NCBI GenBank assembly: GCA_031841125.1
Contig: CM063112.1
Location: forward strand, 11,496,603-11,560,602
Direction of reading: 5' to 3'
Length of the DNA stretch: 64,000 bases
Origin: Acanthococcus lagerstroemiae
Lineage: Eukaryota > Arthropoda > Insecta > Hemiptera > Eriococcidae
Each line of letters starts with the position of its first letter. Within the stretch, counting starts at the first letter, position 1. The position numbers and the translations under genes were made by a program. This document shows positions 20,105 through 30,256 of the stretch, one piece after another. The notes beneath the pieces are model-generated. The model saw only the letters and a list, made by a program, of their open reading frames with translations, was not told the origin of the DNA and ran no database searches.

Positions 20105-20425
20105 GTCGTAGGGAACTACTTCGTTAGTTAGGAAATTCACTTCGAATTGGGTAAGACTTTAAAGAAAGCTGGAGCCTTTAAAAGATAGTTGCAGCCCCCC
20201 CCCCCTCCCAATACGTTCAACGTGAACTAGAAACTCAATTTTGGGATTGTGTAGATCAGTTGGAAGAAAATAGCTGGAAATAGCCCCATCCAAGCCCCTT
20301 ACAAGCAGAGTTTGTGTACGTAGGTGAGGCAGTTTATAGCAGCTAAATGGCAATTCAATCTCCGAGAACTAATGGGTTAGTGAGACAACTCTCCGCCTCG
20401 GACGTCAACTGGATCGTAATGGCGT

Positions 20426-20828
20426 CAGCTACAAGTAGCCAACTTGATTGTCTCTATAATCCGGTTCAACTTGTGCACTTTGAGCGCGCTCTTCGAGTTG
20501 TGCACCGATAGTACATCAACTTCAACATTGGTGTCACACAGGTCAGCAGTCATTCTATGGTAGATGTCGAATCAAACTATTTCATGATTCCGTCGTTACT
20601 AGTGGCGTGCCAGTATTCCAGCAATTGGACGTGGCTCGACTAAGAAACGAAAGCCAGAGATATAGAAAAGAAATTGAAACAAAAAGCCGTCATCTTCGGC
20701 CGGGCCGAGGGAGTGACAACATTTTCGAACACTGACCGCTGACGTCGGCGCAACTGGTTTTTCAGTAATCCTACGTATCCATTAGCGTGTGTGTTTTTTT
20801 TTTTAATAAAAATAGGTACGTTACTTAC
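20426..20828 (-). other. Probable start of intron 1
   Basis: Lies immediately downstream, on the minus strand, of the donor at 20828/20827. It contains a moderately CpG-rich section (20440-20770) and a T9 tract. No branch point or acceptor for a next exon can be assigned within the window. Confidence 0.4.
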
Positions 20829-21177
20829 CTCGTATCGAGTTAGTGGGATGACCGGCGCCGTTGGCGTTACTCATTCCGGATCGGCTGTTCGGTGAAAGTT
20901 GGGGCGGTAGGCAGGAGGTGGCGGCGGGCGGAGGAGTAGTGCTGGTTACGTCGTCGCCCGGCATCGACGACGAGCTCATGCCCAAGTCTTGGTCACGAAA
21001 ACGACCGCCACCGCCGCCGCCTGCGTTCTCGTGACCGCGCAGCGGCCCCATCACGCCGGAATGCCACCCCAACGCCGACAGGGTGGCGCGGTTGGCTGCG
21101 CTGCCGCCGCCGCCGTCGGCCGTCGATTGCTCTCCCGTGTTGAGCAGCTCCTCCAGGGCGGCTGCCGCCGCGTCCAT
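20829..21177 (-). CDS. First coding exon, low-complexity N-terminus, unknown gene
   Basis: Minus-strand ATG at 21177 in strong context (GCGACCATGG) opens a 349-nt coding exon of 116 codons plus one base (phase 1). It ends at a consensus donor, CGAG then GTAAGTAA. The product starts MDAAAAALEELLNTGEQST. It continues with a Gly-rich run (~residues 22-26 and 52-58), an Ser/Pro/Thr-rich part with SSSSMPGDD, TTPPPAA and PPQLSPNSRSG, and ends NGAGHPTNSIR. There is no folded domain, signal peptide or membrane segment. Such a disordered Ala/Gly/Ser/Pro leader is common in metazoan transcriptional or RNA-binding regulators, but the family cannot be named. The GC-rich, CpG-dense exon and 5' flank contrast with the surrounding repeats. 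Later exons are not seen. Confidence 0.65.
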
Positions 21178-22330
21178 GGTCGCCCTTCGACCGCTGTATC
21201 GTGCCTGTGTCCCGGTAGTGCTGTGGGCTGAGCTGCTGTAGCGCGCGAAATGATGGTTAATAGTCCTCCGCCAGGATCCTGCTGATAATCATGCATAATG
21301 GACCCGTACTACGCACGCCTTTCGCCACACACAGTTGGACTACCGATGACGGCGGCACCGATCGCGTCACGTTACGTTATACGTTGCACTCGGTCGCAAA
21401 GTCTTCTCTATCTTGTTTGCGTACGCTTGCTTCCTCTGTACGTTGTTCTTTTTTTTTTTTCCTCCCTTGGCCGTTTTCGGTTCACTTTTCGGCCCGGCTG
21501 TGTCGCGTCGGCTTCTCGTATCTATATAGATATTCTTTGAACGTGCGCGTTTTACGTCGACCGACGACGGTAACCGCTTCCGGACTGCGGCGCGGAAATC
21601 GATAACAGAAATTACGCTGGCCGCGGGTTACGTGAGACTTGGGTAACGTGTGCGGTCTGGGGAAACGCTCCCGCCTGGAAAAATATACGGACGTGTTTGA
21701 AACTCGCCGCAACGAGCGGTTTTTTTTTGTATTTTTCGAAACCGTGTCTGCGTGCCGAGATGAGACGAGCTGAGTTTATCGAAAGTACGCTCCGTTTTCT
21801 CGAGAGAGACAGAGAGAGAGAGAGAAGAAAAAACGCTCTGTATAGAAATGTGCGACGTGTTCACCCGTCCGCGTCACGTTGGTCGCGTGCGGACCGCAAT
21901 TTTATATCGCGTTAGTTCGTAGGGCCGAACGAATTTATTTTGCCGTGGCGAGGCTTTAAATTAAAAAAAGGAAAAAATAAAGTACGAGATAAAACGTTCT
22001 TCGCTCTTTCTTGCTCCGTCCAGCTCTCCATGAGTCGCTGTCTCGCTCTCTCTACACTGTCGTTCCTGGTTGGACGAACGCATCTTACGATACGGTACCG
22101 CACCGCGGGCTATCTCTGTCGGCGCGAAATGACTTCTCTGCCTCTCTTGCTCTCGTTGCCTTTCTCTGTCTCGCCGTGTCCTGTCCTGTCTCCTATGTAA
22201 GGATTTCTTCTGTGTGTGTGTGTGTGCATGTGTGCAAGGCACGATGAACGTTGCCGATCACAGCTTCACGCCTTCGTACACGTCTTGGCTTTTCCGATCC
22301 TGCGCTCCACCTTTTCACACTATGCCTTTT
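21178..22330 (-). promoter_or_regulatory. CpG-rich 5' UTR/promoter region
   Basis: Dense CpG, CT-rich and GAGA-type stretches (AGAGAGAGAGAGAG near 21810-21823) and a TG microsatellite (22212-22228) lie directly upstream of the exon at 20829-21177. GAGA elements are common in arthropod promoters. The transcription start is not determined. Overlapping short frames on both strands appear to be non-coding. Confidence 0.5.
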
Positions 22331-22560
22331 CTCATCGTTCTTTGTGCCGCAGTACCGAGTGATATTCAGATCAGAGTCATTAAGATTCTGTAAAAGCTAA
22401 TTCAGGACTCATAAAACCCGTTAAGACTTATCAGACTCGATGAGATCATACTAAGGCTCATGAAATCTCATCAAGCCCTTGTTAAGGCTCGTGAAGACTA
22501 TTTAAAACTGATGAATAATTGTGAATACTTCGTTAAATACTCATTAATATTTATTAAGAC
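22331..22560. repeat. Short degenerate ACTCATNAAG-type repeats
   Basis: Words such as GACTCATAAA, GACTTATCAGACTCGATGAG and GGCTCATGAAATCTCATCAAG recur irregularly, suggesting a decayed minisatellite of about 25-30 bp. A similar style occurs near 44800-44960. Confidence 0.4.
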
Positions 22561-23875
22561 CCGACTTCAACCAAAATGTTAGCAACCAACTAAAAATGAC
22601 AAAATCCGACAAAATTTGTCGAAAGTTGAGCTTATTTGACCAAGATCAACCAATTCTGACTAAAATCAAGCAGAGTGAACCAAAAGTAACCTGTATCAAT
22701 TACGATTACGCGTGAGACACTGCCGTCCCCTCCTCTCCCCTCTCCAAGATGGAGAGTACAAGAGTTTGAAGTTAAAAGAAACTGAATTAGCAGAGCTGAC
22801 CTAATCCGGCAACATCATTTAACAGTTGACCTTTTTTGACCAAGAACGACCAATTCTGACTAAAATCAACCAACATAAAGCAAAAGTAAATTACACCAAT
22901 TGAATCGGTTAGAACCAAAAGGGGCTAAGTCCACTTTTGTCGTTTTTGCTTTTTTCACGGATTATGGGGTATTAAAGTATCGCAGATCTGTTGGTGTGGT
23001 CGAAATTTCGTGAAACAGCTGGGAAAGTGCTTTTTGGCAACATCGCTTTCCTTCATTTTTTTTTTGCAATACATTTTTTTAAAAAAATGGATTTTTTCCA
23101 GAAATTGTTCAAAATGGTGTATAAATAAAAAATACCGGCCCGCCCCCTCTTTTTGCATTTTTACTATAACTGAGAAGTACTATTGTCAAAAACGAAGTCG
23201 CGATTTCCCAATACAGCTTCAGAACTTTTTTTCTTACACGCAGGGATTTTGCTCGATTGGAATGGAACCAAGACTGATGTGACCCCTTTATGTCTGGCTA
23301 CAAAAGGGGGGCTATTTCGAGCCGTACAACTGCAAAAAAATCGTTCAGAACCAAAATGGGTTAAGTCCAAAAACTTTGAGCCCCCCAGCTTCGGCCCATC
23401 AAAATTTTATTCGACGGGACTGGGCTTAAAAGTTGTCTCTTGTGACCCTCTACCGCCACTCTGAAGGACATATTCCACGATTTTCAAATTTAGGAATAAA
23501 ACAGTTTTTTTCGCTTCCTGAAAAGTGCGATTCTTGGACTGAACCACCTTTTGGTTCTAACCGATTCAATTATGGTAATATATGATTCCCCCACTCCCTA
23601 ATAAGAATTCAAGAGCTGACAATTTGAAAAAATTAAGGCCAACATGAAATTTGCGTAATTTACACCAGTTATGGTGATGTACGAGTATAACCCCCCGCCA
23701 CGATAAAAAATTCAAAAGTTGGCAATTTGAAAAAATTGAGACCAATATGAAGTGAAGGTAATTTAAACCGATTATGGTAATGTATGATAACCCCGGCTAC
23801 GATAAAGAACTCAAGAGTTGGCATTTTTAAAAACTGAGTTGGCATTTTCAAACCTCTGCCCCTCCCCCACAAAAA
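22561..23875. repeat. Tandem array H (~100/200 bp), interrupted
   Basis: ACCAATTCTGACTAAAATCAA recurs near 22648 and 22850. On the far side of the insertion, CAATTTGAAAAAATT recurs about 102 bp apart (~23620 and ~23722), along with TTATGGTAATGTATGATAA. The MITE at 22898-23571 sits inside one unit. Confidence 0.65.
22898..23571. mobile_element. DNA transposon G, 25-bp TIRs, non-autonomous
   Basis: Left end AATTGAATCGGTTAGAACC then AAAAGG; right end is its reverse complement, CCTTTTGGTTCTAACCGATT then CAATT. Flanking array sequence gives the empty site TTACACCAATTATGG, so the duplication is AATT or a subset (AT). No transposase-like ORF in 674 bp. The interior repeats GAACCAAAAGGGG/GAACCAAAATGGG followed by (T/C)TAAGTCC. 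Confidence 0.8.
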
Positions 23876-24440
23876 AAAAGATAAAAGAAAAAATCAATAC
23901 GGCCCGGAGCAATAGTAAGGTGCTTTCGATTTTTTCCCCTACCCGCCCATGATGGATCCGTAGGCACCGGGTTATGGATAATATTGGGGGGGGGGCAGAA
24001 TCAAAGTTACCACGGTTCTTAGGAGCGGCAAAAAATCCCTCTATTTGAAAATTCGAATGGTCGTCTGCCGTCTATTTTGGTGCCAAAATTATACCCTTCT
24101 CATTATTACTCATCATATTTTACTTTCTTTTTTGTTAAATTTAAAAACTGATGGTAAAATTTGTTGTACTTTTTTCATTTTTTAATTAAAATATTTGGGG
24201 GGGGGCGTCGCCCCTCCAAAGTTCAAAAAATGCTAAGTCGGTAATTATGAATGGATCAAAGGGTCCCGCGATTTTTTTCTGAGTTGTAAACTGTGTGTGA
24301 TCACCAATATCAATGAACCGGGTTAGTTGCTGATCCAGAGAGCAATCATGAAAGGGGTATTTAGAATATGAAAGATCTGAGTAACTGTTGCCCCCCCCCT
24401 CCTTCAAATATGCACATAGTTAATATGGCGTTAAGATTCT
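23876..24440. other. No gene seen; AT-rich with G/C runs
   Basis: G or C homopolymers near 23985, 24195 and 24391. No motif recognised. Confidence 0.4.
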
Positions 24441-24447
24441 TATTAAA

Positions 24448-24865
24448 AAATGATAAAGTTGAAAATTCGATTATAAGGGGGAAAACTCAATTGAGGGACT
24501 TACGACGGGAGGTTACAAAATGTAAATGGAAGTATGCGGGACATGTTATGAGGCAGGAGGGAGGAAAGTGGGAAAGGAAGGTGGAGGGGTGGGTTCCATT
24601 TGATGAAAAAAGGGAAAGGGGAAGACCCGTTACACGTTGGAGGAATGAATTTTTCAAAGAAATGGGTCCGACCTGGAGAAGACATACGCAGGACAGGAAG
24701 GAATGGAAGGTAAGGGGTAGGCTTATGACGAAAAATGGGCGGTTAACGAGGAACAACGGGAAGAAAGGGGGGAGTTTCATCCTCTGCCCCTCGTGACACA
24801 GGTGTCGCGAGAGCGAACTATAGAAAAGATAGTTTACCAATAAATGATGTTATTATTATTATGAA
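24448..24865 (+). mobile_element. RTE-type C-terminal fragment (RTE-c)
   Basis: A plus-strand frame remains open from RGKTQLRDLRREVTKCKWKY through AGHVMRQEGGKWERKVEGW, then RGRPVTRWRNEFFKEMGP and HTQDRKEWKVRGR. This is the GHxxR...GRPxTRW...QDRxEW order of RTE ORF C-termini. After the stop (24796) the short 3' UTR ends ACCAATAAATG and the tail TTATTATTATTATG (24850-24863), marking the true 3' terminus. Strongly 5' truncated. Confidence 0.8.
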
Positions 24866-25015
24866 GATTTTTACTGAGTGCAAAGAGGAGAGAAAAATTT
24901 GGTGGGGGGGGGGGTCAAGTTCGCAATCGAATTTTTTCAACTCGCTAGATTTTAGACGGAATGGAAATTTTTAGGAAATTTCTAAAATGTCTCACAAGGT
25001 AACTTACCTTCTTAT
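24866..25015. other. Short unassigned stretch with G11 run
   Basis: The G run near 24905 is the only notable feature. Confidence 0.4.
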
Positions 25016-25019
25016 GGTT

Positions 25020-25400
25020 TTTGATCGAGGAGGAGAGGTTCAAGAAATCAGGGGAAAAAACGTCAAAAATGAATTCAGCGACTATAGAAACCATATATTA
25101 TCGATATACTTGAAGCTACATGTTGAATAATTTGAACTTTTTCACATCCCTGTGCTCTGTGGACTAGTTGGGAGTTAAAATAACCCCAATAATGAATTTG
25201 GTGACTCCAAAAATTCTATTATCAATGTACTTAGAACAATGTTGGATAATTTTTAAGCTTTCACGTCCCTGTCCCCTGTAGATCCTTATTGGTGGAGATT
25301 ACGGTCAGAATCACATCGAAAACGAATTCAACGACTCCCAGAATCCACAATTGATGTTATTACCTGTAATTTTTAGGCCCTGTCCCCTCAGTAAAGCCTT
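25020..25400. repeat. Tandem repeat family E, locus 1 (about 3 units)
   Basis: AATGAATTCAGCGAC (~25065), AATGAATTTGGTGAC (~25190) and AACGAATTCAACGACTC (~25322) mark three units about 127-130 bp apart. Each continues with a TATTATC..GTAC segment and a CACGTCCCTGTCCCCTGTAG-like segment. The same unit forms a longer array at 42380-44200. Confidence 0.7.
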
Positions 25401-25755
25401 CAAAATTGGGGTTTGGACCAAAAAAGTTTGCTAGTTGATTTCGCATTGCTGAAATCAAAGTAAACGATCGTTTTTATGCTGTATTCGGTTTCTACGGTCT
25501 GTAGTGTTCAAAGTTCGAAGATATGTACGGCTTATCTCAAACTCAACAGAGGTCATTGACCTTTAAATTATTATTTTTTCAAAATTATCTGTAGGTGCTC
25601 CATCTGTACACTAATGAGAATGAACCTTTATGGTCAAATAAGTTTTCTCGACCGAACTCGATATTTAAAGAGCTTTAAACCAAAATTGTTAATTTCCTGA
25701 TGAGGAATCCTATTTAAACTTAACCCCCCCCCCCCCCTCCGGGCTGTTCTCCAGA
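25401..25755. other. No gene seen; long C homopolymer
   Basis: A C tract of about 15 bases lies near 25722-25737. Nothing else recognised. Confidence 0.4.
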
Positions 25756-25757
25756 GT

Positions 25758-25882
25758 AGGCAAGGGAGGGTGCTTCGGGTTAGAACCCTCCCCAACACTG
25801 TCAAAAGGAGTATTTCAGAATGTATTTTAGTACATTAATTACAGCAATAAAAAGACGGCACCCCCGCCCCAGACAGAGACCT
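25758..25882. repeat. Dispersed repeat M copy 1
   Basis: Matches 61840-61962 by eye: GGTTAGAACCCTCCCC, CTGTCAAAAGGAGTATTTCA, GAATGTATTTTAGTACATTA then ATTACAGCAATAA. Element class is not known. Confidence 0.65.
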
Positions 25883-26145
25883 TCCTGCGCCGGTGGTTCA
25901 GTTTGTAAACAGTTTTAGCTGATGGGTTTTGAGGCCGAAAGGAACAAATTTAGCCGCTGGGAACAAAATATTTCAAAAATTGCTCAATTTTGGATCACCT
26001 TGGTACACAAATTCGAAAATTTTGATGCTAAAAAGCGGAAGAGGTAATAAGCTCCATTCCTCGCTGATGCTCATCCTTTTGTGCTACGAAAATGGCCTTA
26101 CATGTAATATAGGGCGTAGGGCCCCGCAAAACGCTAGCCCCGACA
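25883..26145. other. No gene seen
   Basis: Unassigned sequence leading into a CpG-rich block. Confidence 0.4.
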
Positions 26146-26890
26146 CTGCGGGTCAAAAATGAAGACGGGACGCGCCTTTCGTCGGACTCCTTGCAGATTT
26201 TCGTCCCGCTGACGTACGCAATATTTCGTGATTGTGGAAACCGCCAATTAAAATCGGTTATTGCGAGGCTAGCCGAGGCGAACCGGACCTGCGTCGAAGG
26301 CCATCTGATTCTGGTGTAATTTTTCAAGTCGCCGAATACGAAGAGATCTCTCTACTCGGGGCCGAATACCGCTGTCGTAAATTAATTCTCGAAAAGTGAG
26401 AGAGCGAGAGCGAGACCGGGTGAGCGAGAGAACGTGTGTACCGCGCGCACCAGAGAAACCTGAGAGGACCTCCGGACCCAGCTCGCGCGGGTTTCGAGCT
26501 ACGCCGAATTCACGCCACGTTTAGGTTGAGGGTGCGACGAGTGCGGGGCTGAGCGTGAGTGGAAAGAGAGTTCGGAGGACGAGGAAAGCGCCATCGTCGG
26601 CCGCGTCGCACTCTGAACATCCGAAACGTTGTCGTTCATGTCACCGCACCGCCATCGCCGGCAGCAGCAGCGGCACCGCCGCCGCACGTATACACACTCA
26701 CACCCACGCACACGCCGGCGAACAGCATACAGGAAATCGAACTAACGCCGCGGAAACTCAGCCAAAATTCACTCCGTTAAATCAATTTCTCGCTATTGCC
26801 ACTTTGTCGCCATAAAATTGCGAGAGAATTTCCCTTTTTTTCGTTTCGCTCGATCGTCTGCGTCAGTTTTAGGCTCCGTTAAGAAATACT
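26146..26890. promoter_or_regulatory. CpG-rich block, candidate promoter/5' exon
   Basis: Dense CpG with GAGAGCGAGAGCGAGA repeats (26398-26430), GCC/CAG triplets (26650-26685) and CACACGCAC repeats. Two plus-strand frames are open together: one reads MSGKRVRRTRKAPSSAASHS, the other ends EIELTPRKLSQNSLR. I cannot choose between them, and both may be 5' UTR. It lies about 5 kb upstream of the minus-strand exon at 20829-21177 and could be another promoter of that gene or of a plus-strand gene. Confidence 0.4.
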
Positions 26891-27007
26891 ATACAGGGTG
26901 TCCCAAGCTTGGTGAGGGATATTTCACCAGTAGGGGACATCACGTGTATAAAGTATATCATGTTGCCATAATACTCGATTATAACTAGAGACTGAGCTAG
27001 AGGTTGT
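26891..27007. other. ACAGGGTGTCCCAA-type transposon end
   Basis: The motif TACAGGGTGTCCCAAGCTTG resembles a terminus seen in several arthropod DNA transposons. Only one end is visible here. Confidence 0.3.
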
Positions 27008-28442
27008 CAAAGTTATTTATTTATTATTATTATACCTTCATGGAGTGGGGCTTTTGCCACTCCGGCCCATAGCGGGCAAAGGTTTCCCGTAAACGGTCCC
27101 ATTCCCACCTATCCCGAGCTATTGAGCTGTAGTTACTATTTCTTAAAACTTTGGTTATGTACCCGGCCCACCTGGATTTTTCTTCTTTTAAAATTTGGGG
27201 GCTGCCAGAAAGTAGTGCCGTACCTCCATAGATTGTCTTTCATTCGAGTGACGTGTCGCGCCCACCTCCTTTTTTGTTTTCGTATAAAGTTTACTGGATC
27301 CTTGCAGTCAGTGTCTTAGTTTTTGTTTGATTTTATTTATCGAAATTTTGTCCCTTTGTTTAACACCTGATATTGATCTAAATCATGTGTTTTTGGTAAC
27401 CCGTATTTTTAAATTATATTCTCGTTTAGTCCCTGATGCGATACTCAGAAGAGTAGTTTCCGAGGCCAGGGGTGCGATGTCTGGGGAACCACTTTGGCAT
27501 GCCAGCATTGCCATACGCTCCACCAAGAGAGGAAGCACCCACGTTTGGCATCCATAGGTTAGCATAGGGAGAACACACATATTAGAAATTTCCCTTTTCT
27601 GTCGAAGATTAAGAGGGGCTGTAAAGATATTTTTCAATGTCCATTGCGTGTTTTTTTTTATTTTTTAGTGCCGATTATGACATTATGATAACAACAAACT
27701 TATACTACTTACTTTTAATGCGCCTATTTACAGGCATGGGCCTCCCCCACCCTCTTCCAGTGGTTTTGACTCGAGCATCTCTCCTCCATGCAGCTCCCGC
27801 GTGTTGTTATAATTTTCATCCTCCTATCTTGTTGCTGGTTTCCCTATCTTCTTTTTTGAGTCTCTGGGTATCCACTTCAAAATTTTCCTTTCCCATCTGT
27901 CCCTCCCCCCTCTGGTCTCCCGGCCAGCTTAAATTTTAGTTTTTTCATTGTGTACCTGTGCAGTCCTTAGTTCATGATTTTGCTTTCACCCTTATTCGAT
28001 GTCTTGGAGATCCTTATTTCTATTTCTTTTTCCATTCTATGTTCCCATGATATTGTTTGACCCAAATAAGTTATTTCTTTGACCATTTTGATTTCTCCTC
28101 CATTTGTTCCCGAATTCTTAATCCCTTCCCATTTAGCTAGTATTACTGTTTCTTTAATATTGATAGTTAATCCCGCTTCTTTACTATTTCTGCAAATGTC
28201 TCTAATCATTTAGTTTAATTCTTTTTCATTTTTCATCCTTTCCAATGAGCAATACATCATTAGTAAATCGAAGATTAGTGATTTTCCGTCCATTAATGTC
28301 CAGTCCCATATCGGTCCAGTCCATATGTCTGAATACTTCATCCAAGGCAGTATCAAAGAGCTGGCGATAATATCACAGATGTGGAAGTTAGACTTTTCGA
28401 TATCAAAAAAGGGGTAAAACAAGGGAGAGTTGTCGAAGTACT
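27008..28442 (-). mobile_element. RTE-type retrotransposon with complete 3' end (RTE-f)
   Basis: Minus strand, 5' to 3': ALDEVFRHMDWTDMGLDING, then ITNLRFTNDVLL (~28245-28280, catalytic box FTND instead of FADD), MIRDICRNSKEAGLTINI, EIKMVKEITYLGQTISWE (~27990-28080), REISNMCVLPMLTYGCQTW (~27560-27620) and the C-terminus DRWEWDRLRETFARYGPEW with KPHSMKV (~27040-27125). The TAA stop is the first repeat of the TAATAATAATAAATAAATAA tail (27010-27037). A copy of element A (27425-27525) lies inside. Frames are broken in the 27.6-27.97 region, which has no recognised motif. Confidence 0.85.
27425..27527 (-). repeat. Element A copy 7, inside RTE-f
   Basis: Reverse copy immediately after the YGCQTWVL block of the RTE. 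It carries GATGCGATACTCAGAAGAGT, the ACTTTGGCATGCCAGCATTG core and ATACGCTCCACCAAG. More diverged than the others. Target duplication not visible. Confidence 0.7.
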
Positions 28443-28492
28443 GATGTTGAAATTGTCTAGAGAAGTTCTGGTTTCGGGTTTGCGATAGTGCT
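28443..28492. other. Junction between RTE-f and Jockey-like 3' end
   Basis: A short stretch with no recognised feature. Confidence 0.3.
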
Positions 28493-30250
28493 CATTTATT
28501 TATTTATTATGTCCCGGCACAACAAGTGCCCGAAGGACCTAATAAAGGTGGGGGGGGGGCATTTATATCGCGAAAAATACCAAAATATAAGGTATACGAT
28601 CCGCAATATTAAGACGCCGATGCGTGATATATTAATTTAATTTAATCTAGAAGGAGGAAGGGGGTGGGAGAGGGAAGGAGAGGTACAGGAGCCGGAAGAT
28701 AGGTAAGGAGCAGCCGATGTTCCGCAGCAGATGAGCAAGGGGCCCACTGCAATATGTGAGAGGGTAAGCAAACTGAGGGAGGAGGCCCAAAATACCAGGA
28801 AACTTACATTTACTATTGTTGTTACTGTCATTGATACTATAATTGTTATTTCTGTTACAGTCATTACTTTTATTTTCATTACTAGTGTGGAAGTGTCTCC
28901 TTAATTGATAAGATGAATTCTTTCCTGCTCATAAAGAATAAGTCAATGAGTGGATTTTTCTGTTCTTTTGCGTTGTATAACTTGACTAGGTTTGAGTTAC
29001 AGTTTGCTGGTTTATGTTGGGAAAATAGGTCTGTGTTTCTTCCATAGTAGGATGGCGCTTGTAATCAGTTAAAATCTGACTACCCAAAATTCTATTATTC
29101 AAAATATCTCTAAGAAATATCAATTTAGCCAACTGCCTCCTACTGTTTAAACTTAATATTTGAAAACCAATCAAATGTTCATCATAGGATACATCAGGGC
29201 CGGATTTAGACTCGTGATAGAGGGTGGCCAAAAGTTGCAGGGGGTTCCAACTAAATTTCTTATTTTCTTGTTTTATTTTATTTATTCATTTTGTTGGTTT
29301 AATGAAGAATTCGTTCTTGCACGTGTGCAACTCGTAAATTTGAACAGCATGAGTACAGTATGTATACTGTCTACATAACAATAAAACTTCCCTTTGTGAG
29401 GGTCCTTCCCTACATACGACCCTGGGATACATCCACAGGATAATACGATAACAATTTGTGATACAGGTATTTTAGAAAGTTTTTTTTGTATTTTTGCTAG
29501 TTTTGTAATATTGTTTTTAGTTGTGGGTTCCCACATGACAGACGAAAATTCCAAAACTGACGGCAAAACAATGTTTTTTTCGAGGTCCTAATGTATATAT
29601 TGAAGAGCACTTGCAACGTTTCAGAATTTTTTTAGTGTATTCCATTCCTTTTTATAAGCCCTAGCATTTTTTTTTTGTTATATTTCAATGTTATAATCAG
29701 TATGCAGGTTGAAAGATAATTTAGAATCTGAAATAACTCCTGAGTCCCTAACAAAACCCACCTCACGTAGTTCATCTTCTGTAATTAAAGTGAATTGGAT
29801 TTCTTCTCCTGGAGAAACTAATTTTTAGGCATTTAGAGATATTGAAAGGAAGAATATTTCCTTCACTCCGTTGAGTTATTTGATAAAGATCATGCTGCAG
29901 ATTAATACAGTCCTCCTCTGACATTATTATTTTGTATACCTTCACTTCATCTGCATAAATAATGAAATTTTCGATGATAGAACCTGGTCATGTATGTCGT
30001 TAACAAAAATTAAAAACAAATATTGTCCCAATACCGAGCTTTGAGGAACTCCAGATGTGCTTCTGTAGTCCCTGTAAATTGCTCTCTTGTATACTCCACG
30101 TATTGTCTCGTGTTATTTAGATAAGAATCAAAAAGGTCAACTAAATTGCTAGAAAAACCTATGCCTCGTAATCTTTTGATGAATATTCTATGGTTAACGG
30201 TGTCAAAAGCTTTTGAAAAATCTGTGTAGATGGCGTTAGTTTGAGGACTC
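28493..30250 (-). mobile_element. Jockey/CR1-like non-LTR retrotransposon remnant
   Basis: The minus strand contains AIYTDFSKAFDTVNHRI (~30185-30235, reverse transcriptase block A with catalytic Asp), then a decayed SGVPQSSVLG-like and NDIHDQV region (~30010-30060). After that come SSVMWEPTTKNNITKLAKIQ (~29480-29545) and GFQILSLNSRRQLAKLIFL (~29110-29170), typical of the thumb and C-terminal region of Jockey/CR1 ORFs. The 3' end reads TTGTTGTGCCGGGACATAAT followed by an AAATAAATAAAT tail at 28495-28512. Stops and shifts throughout. A hAT element interrupts it at 29195-29424. Confidence 0.8.
29195..29424. mobile_element. hAT MITE with perfect 8-bp duplication
   Basis: Starts CAGGGCCGGATTTAGACTCG and ends ACATACGACCCTG. 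GGATACAT flanks it at 29187-29194 and 29425-29432. The insertion separates two adjoining parts of the Jockey-like frame, so it post-dates that copy. Confidence 0.85.
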
Positions 30251-30256
30251 CCTGAC

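Larger units (their letters stand above)
17382..20425. repeat. Diverged ~250-bp tandem array with dimeric order
   Basis: About ten units recur. Landmarks are GCCTCG(A/G)GTGTCA at the start, GAAGAAAATAA mid-unit, and GGCAGCTAAAT followed by CAGTC..GGGAACTA. The AGCTAAAT-type box occurs near 17568, 17830, 17990, 18245, 18490, 18925, 19287, 19545, 19786 and 20338. Spacing is about 245-260 bp once the three insertions (18547-18725, ~19105-19214, 19813-20104) are removed, except one short ~160-bp unit. From 18245 on, two unit types alternate: one with GTAAGCAAGACAGCC, one with GGTCCAAATATG. No long ORF. Confidence 0.85.

Noticed and set aside
26555..26815. Two overlapping plus-strand ORFs as protein genes
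   Set aside because: Both are low complexity, driven by GCC/CAC repeats; more likely 5' UTR or regulatory DNA.
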